NCBI GenBank assembly: GCA_035541455.1
Contig: DATKNH010000085.1
Coordinates: 1 to 53,679, forward strand
Direction: 5' to 3'
Length of the DNA stretch: 53,679 nucleotides
From: Syntrophorhabdales bacterium
Lineage (GTDB): Bacteria; Desulfobacterota; Syntrophorhabdia; Syntrophorhabdales; WCHB1-27
Both the position numbers and the translations under genes were made by a program. Shown here piece by piece: positions 33,619 to 41,530 of the stretch. The notes under the pieces are model-generated. The model had not been told where the DNA came from and made no database searches. It saw nothing but the letters and a program-made list of their open reading frames with translations. Numbering within the stretch: position 1 is the first letter of the stretch; every line of letters starts with the position of its first letter.

Positions 33619-35127
33619 ATGACGATACTGCATGACCTGTTCTATGGGTTTGGTATAGCGCTCCATCCTTGGAATCTGCTCTCCTGCTTTTTCGGCGTTT
33701 TTATCGGTACCCTTGTCGGCGTGCTGCCGGGCATAGGTCCGGTAGGGGCCATGTCTATTCTCCTGCCGATAACCTTCGGCATCTCGCCGGTCACGGGCAT
33801 TATTATGCTGGCCGGCATCTATTACGGCGCTATGTACGGCGGTTCGACAACGTCAATCCTGGTAAACATTCCCGGTGAAGCTGCCTCGGTAGTCACCTGT
33901 CTCGACGGACATCAGATGGCGATGAAAGGCCGGGCAGGGCCCGCTCTCGGTATCGCAGCTTTCGGTTCGTTCATCGCAGGGACACTTGGTCTCTTCGGTC
34001 TCATGTTCATGACCAACGCTTTAGCGGGAGTAGCCCTGATGTTCGGGCCTTCAGAGTATTTCTCTCTCATGTGTCTCGGTCTTTCTCTCATCACCTATCT
34101 TACTCAGGGCTCGGTGTTGAGAGGTCTTGTCATGGCAGGGCTCGGGCTTTTCTTGAGCCTTATCGGACAGGATGTGATCACCGGCCAGGCCCGCTTTTCC
34201 TTCGGGCTGATGGGGCTCATAGATGGTGTTGGGCTTGTTCCGCTCGTCATGGGGCTCTTCGGGATATCGGAGGTACTTCTCAATCTCGAAAAACTGGGCC
34301 AGAAGCGGGAAGTGCTCAAGACACGTTTCAAAGACCTTTTTCCGACAAAACAGGACTGGCGAAGATCGGCGAAGCCCATCGGCAGAGGCACCTTTATTGG
34401 TTTTCTATTAGGTATACTCCCGGGCGGCGGCGCGGTGATATCCTCCTTCGTCTCATACGCCACAGAGAAGAGGTTTTCAAAACATCCGGAGGAGTTCGGT
34501 AATGGGGCCATCGAGGGTGTTGCCGGTCCGGAGTCTGCCAACAATGCGGCATCCAGCAGCGGCTTCATCCCGCTCTTTTCTCTTGGCATTCCTGCCAATG
34601 TTATCATGGCGCTGCTCCTTGGGGCGCTCATGATACACGGGGTCAAGCCTGGTCCTTTGCTCATTACGGAGCATCCCGAGATCTTTTGGGGAACTGTGGC
34701 CAGCATGTACGTGGGTAATGCTATGCTCCTGGTGCTGAATCTGCCGCTGATAAGCGTCTGGGTCCAGATCCTGAAAGTTCCCTACAGGACGCTCTTCCCG
34801 TTGATATTGTTATTCTGTTTTATCGGGGCATACAGTATCAGTGCCAACGTCTTTGATCTCTACGTGATGTTCGTGTTCGGGATCCTGGGTTATGTCCTGA
34901 GGAAATTGAGTTATGAACCGGCGCCCCTGGTGCTGGCTTTTGTGCTGGGGCCGCTGCTCGAAAAGAACCTTCGGCAGGCATTGATTTTGTCGGATGGCAG
35001 CATAGGCATATTTGTGACAAGACCCCTGTCTGCTATATGTCTCCTTATAGCGGCAGCCCTCCTTCTCTCTGCCATTATTCCCTTCGTGCAGAAGAGGAGA
35101 AGCGAAGTGATTACCGAGGAGGATTAG
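33619..35127 (+). CDS. tctA: Tripartite tricarboxylate transporter, large permease
   Basis: A 502-residue TctA-family permease, clearly related to the one at 23286: [83 protein letters not shown]. The start is ATG at 33619 (MTILHDLFYG); a longer frame back to 33559 overlaps tctB and is not family-like. The three TctC paralogues upstream are the likely binding partners. It lies between the two aconitase X subunit genes. Confidence 0.94.
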   Translation: MTILHDLFYGFGIALHPWNLLSCFFGVFIGTLVGVLPGIGPVGAMSILLPITFGISPVTGIIMLAGIYYGAMYGGSTTSILVNIPGEAASVVTCLDGHQMAMKGRAGPALGIAAFGSFIAGTLGLFGLMFMTNALAGVALMFGPSEYFSLMCLGLSLITYLTQGSVLRGLVMAGLGLFLSLIGQDVITGQARFSFGLMGLIDGVGLVPLVMGLFGISEVLLNLEKLGQKREVLKTRFKDLFPTKQDWRRSAKPIGRGTFIGFLLGILPGGGAVISSFVSYATEKRFSKHPEEFGNGAIEGVAGPESANNAASSSGFIPLFSLGIPANVIMALLLGALMIHGVKPGPLLITEHPEIFWGTVASMYVGNAMLLVLNLPLISVWVQILKVPYRTLFPLILLFCFIGAYSISANVFDLYVMFVFGILGYVLRKLSYEPAPLVLAFVLGPLLEKNLRQALILSDGSIGIFVTRPLSAICLLIAAALLLSAIIPFVQKRRSEVITEED

Positions 35128-35174
35128 AAGCCGGAGGCGCAAGGATCAAGGTTAAAGGCACAGGGAGAGCGGAC

Positions 35175-35588
35175 GTGGACAAAATCGTGTTACATGGCAG
35201 GAAAGTGGTGGGAGGATGCGCAGAAGGCGAAGCCCTTGTGACGACGGAAACACTATCCGGCTGGGGAGGAATTGACCCCATGAAAGGAATTGTCATTGAC
35301 CGCAGGCATGAACTTTCCGGACAGAGCTTCGAGGGCAAAGTTCTGGTCTTTCCCGGTGCCAAGGGATCTTCGGGATGGTCAACGAGATTCCACGTGGCTC
35401 GTTCGGCAGGCATGGCGCCGGCGGCGCTGCTCTTTAATGAAATGACCACCAAGGTGGCGCTCGGTGCAGTGGTGATGCACGCACCGGCAATCACCGACCT
35501 TGATCAAGATCCCTTGAAAGTGATCGCAACGGGAGACTGGGTTCGGGTGGACGCGGACAATGGTATTGTCGAGATAACCAAAAAGTAA
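35175..35588 (+). CDS. Aconitase X, small (swivelling) subunit
   Basis: A 137-residue protein of the AcnX swivelling-domain family (DUF126). KIVLHGRKVVGGCAEGEALV, GIDPMKGIVIDRRHEL and the Ser-rich FPGAKGSSGWSTRFHV substrate loop are characteristic. It pairs with the large subunit at 31723. GTG at 35175 is chosen: GGGAGA lies six bases upstream and the protein then starts at its normal first strand. The frame is open further upstream into tctA, but that sequence is not conserved-looking. Confidence 0.88.
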   Translation: MDKIVLHGRKVVGGCAEGEALVTTETLSGWGGIDPMKGIVIDRRHELSGQSFEGKVLVFPGAKGSSGWSTRFHVARSAGMAPAALLFNEMTTKVALGAVVMHAPAITDLDQDPLKVIATGDWVRVDADNGIVEITKK

Positions 35589-35610
35589 AGAGTTCTAGAA
35601 GAGGGAGCGC

Positions 35611-36948
35611 ATGACAACTAAGAAGATACGTGAAGAGGCCCGCGAAACAGAGGTACTGGGGGAGTATGATGTGCTGGTAGTAGGCGGCGGCGGAGCCGGT
35701 ATAGCAGCGAGTATAGCTGCGGCAAAGTCTGGCGCCCGCACCCTTCTCGTGGAGCGGTATGGCTTCCTAGGAGGGATGGCCACTGCGGGCATGGTGGGAT
35801 CTTTCTGCGGTTTTTTCACCACAGGCTCAGAGAAGAAGCTGATCATCGGAGGGATCGCGACGAGTCTCCGCGAACGTCTCAGGGAACGAGGTTCTGTCAC
35901 GGAAAAAGGGGTTTCCAAAGTAGATCCGCGTATTGCTTCGTTGCGCTTCCATCCTGAAATATTCAAATTCGTGTCTGAAGAATTAGCGGTACAGAGCGGT
36001 GTGGAGCTCCTCTATCACAGTATTGTGACGGACGTGCTGTGGGAGAAAGAGAATAGCAGGCTTACAGGCGTGATCGTAGAGGGCAAATCGGGAAGGCGTG
36101 CTATTCTTGCAAGAATCATTATTGATGCGAGCGGCGACGGCGACGTGGCGTTCAGGGCGGCTGTTCCTTGTGAGATGGGAGACGAGAAGGGAAGGCTGCA
36201 GACGTTGACCACCATGTTCAGGATGATACATGTCGACATAGAGAAGATGCGCGACTTGACGACACCGAAGGTGAAAGAGAGGCTGGAGGACGCGGTCAAA
36301 ACAGGAGAGTACGGCTTTAAGCGGCCTGACGGAATACTCAACCCTGCGCTTCCCTCGGGGCTCGTGAGCGCCAACATTGTCAGCGTTCCGGATCTGATTG
36401 CCACAGATGCGCAGGATCTTACGAAGGCTGAGATGGAGGGCAGGAAGCAGGTGCTGGAATACATCAGGGCTTTCAGAAAGTACCTCCCGGGATTTGAGGA
36501 TGCGGAGCTCTCTTCCTTTGCGCCCCAGATAGGCATACGAGAGACACGGCGCGTTCAAGGGGAATACGTGCTGCAAGAGAAGGACGTGCTCAAGGGCATG
36601 AAATTTGACGACGGCATTGCGCTCGGTGCATGGCCCATGGAGACGCACGATCCTGAGACGCGAAGAATTGTTTGGAAGTTTATTGAAATAGAGGACGACT
36701 ACTACACGATACCTTTACGCTGTCTCATTGCAAAGGGCGTTGAAAACCTGCTGGTCGCGGGACGCTGCTTGTCTGCTACGCACGCAGCGCACGCCTCTGC
36801 GCGTGTGATAGGGCCGGCGTTCGCGATGGGAGAGGCCGCAGGTATTCTCGCTGCGCACTCTGCAGACTCTAAAATAATACCGAGAGAGATTTCACCTGAG
36901 ATTGTTCAGAAGCAGTTGAAGCAGCGCGGGGCAATCCTGGAAGTTTAG
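35611..36948 (+). CDS. FAD-dependent oxidoreductase (FAD_oxidored family)
   Basis: A 445-residue flavoprotein. VLVVGGGGAGIAASIAAAKSG is the dinucleotide-binding motif, followed by LVERYGFLGGMATAGMVG, a segment typical of this family; IIDASGDGDVAFRAA and the C-terminal LLVAGRCLSATHAAHASARV with GPAFAMGEAAG complete the FAD site. Substrate unknown. GGGAG lies six bases before the ATG, and the gene begins 22 bases after the aconitase X small subunit, so it probably acts in the same pathway, oxidising or reducing an intermediate. It converges with the next gene and their stop codons overlap. Confidence 0.85.
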   Translation: MTTKKIREEARETEVLGEYDVLVVGGGGAGIAASIAAAKSGARTLLVERYGFLGGMATAGMVGSFCGFFTTGSEKKLIIGGIATSLRERLRERGSVTEKGVSKVDPRIASLRFHPEIFKFVSEELAVQSGVELLYHSIVTDVLWEKENSRLTGVIVEGKSGRRAILARIIIDASGDGDVAFRAAVPCEMGDEKGRLQTLTTMFRMIHVDIEKMRDLTTPKVKERLEDAVKTGEYGFKRPDGILNPALPSGLVSANIVSVPDLIATDAQDLTKAEMEGRKQVLEYIRAFRKYLPGFEDAELSSFAPQIGIRETRRVQGEYVLQEKDVLKGMKFDDGIALGAWPMETHDPETRRIVWKFIEIEDDYYTIPLRCLIAKGVENLLVAGRCLSATHAAHASARVIGPAFAMGEAAGILAAHSADSKIIPREISPEIVQKQLKQRGAILEV

Positions 36949-38726
36949 ACCGCGTTACCCATCTCGCCTGATAGCATAGACAATAATGCTCGCGCTGCCT
37001 CTTCCGGTCCTGTTCTCTCCCGGCCGGGGATGCCGAGCCTTGTCCTGAGCTGCCCGACGAAGGTGTTGTTGTCAAAAAAGGCTTCAAAAAACTTCTTCGC
37101 TATCTGGTCGTGCAAAGGTTTGTACTGAACCGCTCCGAAGACGTTCACGAAATAGGTATGCACCAGCCCTGTCGACGTGGTGGTGCCCTTGCTCATGGCT
37201 GTCCCTTCGCGGAATACATGTAGGGCTGCGTCCGGGGAGGACAAACGCCCGATGATCGGGTGATCCTCGTCAACCTCTTCATAGTTGTTGGCGTACAGGA
37301 CCATATCCACAGGATAGCCTTTCACCACCTGCTCATAGGTGGTCACGGGCAGTACGATCCGCGCATTCACCTGGTTGGGATTCATGATGATCGATCGGTC
37401 GAGCTGGCCGAAGGCATAACCCGGCTGGAGATCATCCAATCGCACAAATGCGCCCACCTCTGTGCCGTAGCCCATGACCTTTTGGCGCTCATCTGTTTCG
37501 AGCGATCCCATGTCATCGGCAATGATGATGATTTCTTCAATAGCGGCCTCCCCGATGGTCCTGAAGGCTTCAAGGGTTTCCGATTTTCCTGCTCCTGTAT
37601 CGCCGATGATAAGCACAGTCCACGAGCCGCTGTTCTTTGTCACTATCCTCACCATGGCCCCATGGAAAGGCATTCTTCCCATTTTCATGATCTTGATGTT
37701 GTGGAGCGTCAATACCATCTTCTTAAGATATCCGAAATAAGCAAACTCATTATTATTCGGACAGGCTGCGGCAAGCAGGCCGTTCTCCACGTCATCGTAA
37801 AAGACGGTGGGCATGGGAGCAAGAGAATCGAGCGCATTTCCAGGAACGCCAAAAAGATAGACCGCATCTATTGGACGATCGAGGAAGTCATCTTCCGCCA
37901 CTTCAAACAGGTTGCACAGGGAAAGGCCGAGTTCGAAGAACTTTTCATGAATGTAGACAAGAATCAACAAGGGGCCTACCTTAGCAGGATAGCAAAGCCA
38001 CTCCACAGGGTTGATGTCCAGCAGGTCCAAAGGGTTGCCCGCGATCCGTTCGAACTTGCCTGTTCTCTTATTCATCGGCGGGTTGAGCAAGAGGGGCGGA
38101 TAAAGAAGAAGCTGTCGTATAAGCGGGATGGTGCGAAGTTTCTGGTAACTACCCTCAGGTAACGCAATCTGTTTCGGCAAGGCAATCACCGCAACTTCAG
38201 CGCCCGCGCTTACCTGGCGGTATACAGCCGGATGCTGGCCTGTAATATTCTCTTCCACATCCCGATACGTCTGGCGCACCAGATGAGTAAGGGACTCGAT
38301 TGTTGAATTGAAGGTCCGATACGGACGCTTGTCCAGGCGATCACCGGTTGAGTCACATATGATGAAGCGCTCGAACTGTCTCCAGTAATTGTACAGATTC
38401 TCAGCAAATGTCAGGAGGAGCGACGGATTCTTGATATAACGGTCTCCGTTTTTCACCAGCTTCGAAACCGCGTCAATGTTCAGCTTGTGAAGAACCTGAA
38501 ACACGTCAACAAGCTCCTGTACATCAGGCAGCTGGATGGATTGGGGCTCCTTCCCAAATATCTCGAGGAGAGGTGAGTGCTTCCGCTTGAGGTCATCGAT
38601 GAAACGCGTGAGCACCTGCAGAAACAATTCGCTTGCCAGCAGCTCTTCAGGGGTTTCGCAGACCCTGTCCCGCAAGAGCATGATCACCTTGTTGCCGACA
38701 AACCTGAATGTGCCAATACGTTCCAT
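36945..38726 (-). CDS. HPr-kinase/PEP-carboxykinase-like P-loop protein of unknown role
   Basis: A 593-residue protein. The C-terminal half has LIIGDTGAGKSETLEAF (near residue 374) and IIIIADDMGSLE, matching the P-loop and Asp pair of HPr kinase and PEP carboxykinase, where GKSE and ADD are typical of HPr kinase. DMVLYANNYEEVDEDHPII and GTTTSTGLVHTYFVNVFG extend the PEPCK-like region. The N-terminal 300 residues are mostly helical and unfamiliar. It is monocistronic and no PTS gene is near, so a normal HPr kinase role is doubtful. Alternatives are an atypical PEPCK or a protein kinase. Confidence 0.7.
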   Translation of the reverse strand: MERIGTFRFVGNKVIMLLRDRVCETPEELLASELFLQVLTRFIDDLKRKHSPLLEIFGKEPQSIQLPDVQELVDVFQVLHKLNIDAVSKLVKNGDRYIKNPSLLLTFAENLYNYWRQFERFIICDSTGDRLDKRPYRTFNSTIESLTHLVRQTYRDVEENITGQHPAVYRQVSAGAEVAVIALPKQIALPEGSYQKLRTIPLIRQLLLYPPLLLNPPMNKRTGKFERIAGNPLDLLDINPVEWLCYPAKVGPLLILVYIHEKFFELGLSLCNLFEVAEDDFLDRPIDAVYLFGVPGNALDSLAPMPTVFYDDVENGLLAAACPNNNEFAYFGYLKKMVLTLHNIKIMKMGRMPFHGAMVRIVTKNSGSWTVLIIGDTGAGKSETLEAFRTIGEAAIEEIIIIADDMGSLETDERQKVMGYGTEVGAFVRLDDLQPGYAFGQLDRSIIMNPNQVNARIVLPVTTYEQVVKGYPVDMVLYANNYEEVDEDHPIIGRLSSPDAALHVFREGTAMSKGTTTSTGLVHTYFVNVFGAVQYKPLHDQIAKKFFEAFFDNNTFVGQLRTRLGIPGRERTGPEEAARALLSMLSGEMGNAV

Positions 38727-38840
38727 CTATTCCTCACTTTCCTGTCTTAACCGCTGTCCGGTGAGTATCTGACTGCTCGAATATCGAGTTATCGAATGCT
38801 TGGTTATATTGTCAGTGGGAGCGCCGGCTCCAGCTTCAAG

Positions 38841-39329
38841 CTACCGGGCGCAGTCGGCCGTAGAGCCCTTTAATTTCTCCAGTGCGTGCGGCAGGGCCGG
38901 CTTGATAAATCCCAGACACTCGGTCGCTGCCCTCGGGCTTCCAGGCAGATTTATGATGATGCTTTCTTTTCGTATGCCGCAGACGGCTCTGGATATAATC
39001 GCGGTCGGTGTTATCTTGAAACTCTCTGTCCTCATGACTTCAGCGAAGCCCGGAAGGTCCTTCTCTATGACCATACGTGTTGCTTCTGGGGTTACATCCC
39101 TTTTGCTGAGACCTGTGCCGCCGTTCGTGACGACAAGATCTATGCCGAACTCATCCACCTGTTGCCTGATGGTGCTGGCAATAGTATCGACTTCATCCGG
39201 GATGATTATGATGTCGCCCACTTCAAAGTCACCCTTCAGCATGTCCCGCAGCCCCGGTCCGCTAGTATCTTCGCGCTGGCCGCATGATCCTTTATCGCTG
39301 ATCGTGATAACGACGGCTTTATACTTCAC
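38841..39329 (-). CDS. mog: Molybdopterin adenylyltransferase MogA/MoaB
   Basis: A 162-residue protein of the MogA/MoaB family, which adenylates molybdopterin before metal insertion. AVVITISDKGSCGQREDTSGP, LVVTNGGTGLSKRDVTPEAT and IINLPGSPRAATECL are the substrate-binding segments. It overlaps the upstream MOSC gene by four bases and is last in the minus-strand cofactor block. Confidence 0.93.
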   Translation of the reverse strand: MKYKAVVITISDKGSCGQREDTSGPGLRDMLKGDFEVGDIIIIPDEVDTIASTIRQQVDEFGIDLVVTNGGTGLSKRDVTPEATRMVIEKDLPGFAEVMRTESFKITPTAIISRAVCGIRKESIIINLPGSPRAATECLGFIKPALPHALEKLKGSTADCAR

Positions 39330-39763
39330 TGTACGACCTCTATCTCGTCGCCGACCTTTATCTCTCCACCGGTCAGAACCTCCGCAAAGATGCCTTCACG
39401 CGGCATAACGCAGTCACCTACCTGGTAGAAGATATTGCAGCGCGTATGACACTCCTTGCCGATCTGGGTTACTTTCATGATGATGTTCTCTCCCACTTTA
39501 AGCTTTGTGCCAACGGGCAGGGCAGGGAGATCTATACCTTCCGTAGTCAGGTTCTCGGCAAAGTCCCCTGCATGGACATCGAGACCTTTGTCTTTAATCT
39601 TCTTGATGCTCTCTGTTGCGAGCAGACTTACCTGGCGATGCCAAGGCCCGGCATGGGCATCTTCTGTCAGGCCGTGGCCTTCCTTGAGCATGCATTTATG
39701 TATGTTGTGTTTCTTTTCGCCTTTGTCGGCGCTGATATTAACCGAAATTATCTTTCCCTTCAT
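39326..39763 (-). CDS. MOSC domain protein
   Basis: A 145-residue stand-alone MOSC domain, the C-terminal fold of Moco sulphurases, thought to carry sulphur or molybdopterin. A conserved cysteine lies in IGKECHTRCNIFYQVGDC, before MPREGIFAEVLTGGEIKVGD; LATESIKKIKDKGLDVHAGDFAENLT is a family block. ATG at 39763 has GGAGG at five bases; longer starts lack support. In many anaerobes this domain is fused or adjacent to MogA, as here. Confidence 0.9.
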   Translation of the reverse strand: MKGKIISVNISADKGEKKHNIHKCMLKEGHGLTEDAHAGPWHRQVSLLATESIKKIKDKGLDVHAGDFAENLTTEGIDLPALPVGTKLKVGENIIMKVTQIGKECHTRCNIFYQVGDCVMPREGIFAEVLTGGEIKVGDEIEVVQ

Positions 39764-39981
39764 TCTGCCTCCAAGCGGCGGCGTAAAAAGTTCATCTGCT
39801 TTGTCGCCCTTCGCCGGGGGGATCGCAGGCATACTAGAGTACGTCGAAGATCCACGCGTCTCGGAACTTCGCGCATCTGAAGCTTTTTACTTGCCGCTCA
39901 TCTCACTTGCTTTCGCTTCATTTTGAATCGCTGTTTTTTGAACCCGTAACTCGCAACCCGCAACGTCTTTCCCTCTATCCC

Positions 39982-40464
39982 TTATCCTTTAGCCTTGCGC
40001 TTGTAAATGCCGCTTTTGCCCCCGCTCTTTTCCAGGAGATAAAAGGGGCCCAGTTCCACTCCCTTGTCTATTGCCTTACACATATCGTAAATAGTGAGGG
40101 CTGTTACCATCACGGCGGTGATGGCCTCCATCTCCACCCCGGTCGGCCCTTTGGTCCTGACCGTCGACGTGACGCCGATGGTCTGGTCGCTGTCTGCAAA
40201 ATCATAGACAACATCTACGAAAGTGATGGCAAGCGGATGACAGAGCGGCACTAATTCTGCTGTTTTCTTTGCACCCATGATACCTGCGACCTTGGCCACT
40301 GCAAAGACATCACCCTTGGGTCCGTGTCCTTTGCGCACAAGGTCGTAGGCTTCCCGCGACATCTTCACATGACCGCGGGCTATGGCTTGCCTCTCGGTGT
40401 CCGGCTTGCTGCCCACATCGACCATCTTGGCTTTACCATCTTTATCAACATGTGTGAGTCTCAT
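39982..40464 (-). CDS. moaC: Cyclic pyranopterin monophosphate synthase
   Basis: A 160-residue MoaC protein, which converts the MoaA product to cyclic pyranopterin monophosphate. LTHVDKDGKAKMVDVGSKPDT, FAVAKVAGIMGAKKTAELVPLCHP and GVEMEAITAVMVTALTIYDMCKA are diagnostic, and the active-site Lys/Glu region is intact. A 218-base gap without a gene separates it from the MOSC gene downstream; moaA lies 91 bases upstream. Confidence 0.96.
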   Translation of the reverse strand: MRLTHVDKDGKAKMVDVGSKPDTERQAIARGHVKMSREAYDLVRKGHGPKGDVFAVAKVAGIMGAKKTAELVPLCHPLAITFVDVVYDFADSDQTIGVTSTVRTKGPTGVEMEAITAVMVTALTIYDMCKAIDKGVELGPFYLLEKSGGKSGIYKRKAKG

Positions 40465-40555
40465 ACCGTCAGCCTCTGGTTCTTCACAGTATCAGTAATT
40501 CAATGCCCCTCAACTCATCACCCAAAACTCAGCACTCAAAACTCAAAACTGCCTT

Positions 40556-41530
40556 TCATCCTCCCGTGCCCCTCATGCTACGCTGGCACTTTCTTATGAC
40601 ACCCGATTCAAATTTTTTCTCGGGCTTTGCGTGGACAATTTTGACGAGTGACTCTGCTATCTCGTCATCCGTCCTGTTACCTCGGAGCAATACCTTGACA
40701 TCATATTCCGTGTCCGAAAAGAGACAGGGCTTTATTTTTCCGTCGGACGTAAGCCTCAGCCTGTTACAGTCGCTGCATATATGGGAGGACATGGGGCTGA
40801 TGAAGCCTATTTTGCCGTTCTGCCCCGGTATTTTGAACATGCGCGCCGGTCCTTTATGTGAGTTCATTGACGGCACCAGGTCGTGCGTCGTCTTGATAAA
40901 GGCTTCCAGTTCTGCAGAGGTGACTACTTTTGAACTGTCCCATAGGCCCGTGTCGCCGAAGGGCATGAATTCTATGAACCTCACCTCCACATTTTCGTGC
41001 TTTGCGAAGGCCACAAAGTCAAGGACTTCGTCATCGTTGAAGTCTTTGATGATGACCGTATTTATTTTCACCGGGCACAATCCCGCATTCTTTGCTTTTT
41101 GTATGCTGTCAAGCACCCTGTCGTGAGCATCCACGCCGGTGATGAATTTAAACTTGTCCCGCTTCAACGTGTCGAGGCTTATATTCAGCCTGCGCAATCC
41201 CGCTTCTTTCAGTTCCAGGACTTTTTCTCCCAGGCTGACGCCGTTCGTCGTCAGGCTGATATCGTCTATGCCCTCAGTGCTCACAATCTCTTCGAGGAGA
41301 AAGGGTAAATCCTTTCGGCGCAGCGGTTCCCCACCAGTGAGACGCACCTTTGTGACGCCCAGGCGGGCTGCTACGCGAACAAACCGTACAATCTCTTCGT
41401 ACCTCAGGATTTCATCGTGCGGTATAAAGGGAAAATCTTTCTCAACACAGTACTTGCAGTGCAGATCGCACCTGTCGGTGATCGATATTCTGAGGTAATT
41501 GATAACGCGGTTGAATCTATCCGTTAACAT
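40556..41530 (-). CDS. moaA: GTP 3',8-cyclase (radical SAM)
   Basis: A 324-residue radical SAM enzyme that starts molybdenum cofactor synthesis from GTP. The SAM cluster motif CDLHCKYC (Cys21, 25, 28), GGEPLRRKDLPFL and the second cluster CSDCNRLRLTSDGKIKPC are intact. The chain ends in Gly-Gly, the C-terminal tail that MoaA inserts into its own active site. It overlaps the end of the upstream moeA fusion by 14 bases. Confidence 0.97.
   Translation of the reverse strand: MLTDRFNRVINYLRISITDRCDLHCKYCVEKDFPFIPHDEILRYEEIVRFVRVAARLGVTKVRLTGGEPLRRKDLPFLLEEIVSTEGIDDISLTTNGVSLGEKVLELKEAGLRRLNISLDTLKRDKFKFITGVDAHDRVLDSIQKAKNAGLCPVKINTVIIKDFNDDEVLDFVAFAKHENVEVRFIEFMPFGDTGLWDSSKVVTSAELEAFIKTTHDLVPSMNSHKGPARMFKIPGQNGKIGFISPMSSHICSDCNRLRLTSDGKIKPCLFSDTEYDVKVLLRGNRTDDEIAESLVKIVHAKPEKKFESGVIRKCQRSMRGTGG

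Noticed and set aside
38818-38831. Terminator hairpin GGAGC/GCTCC after mog
   Set aside because: The stem is short and no T-run follows on the minus strand.
38800-39926. Plus-strand frames opposite mog and the MOSC gene
   Set aside because: Both minus-strand genes have clear family motifs; the opposite frames are artefacts of GC-rich codon use.
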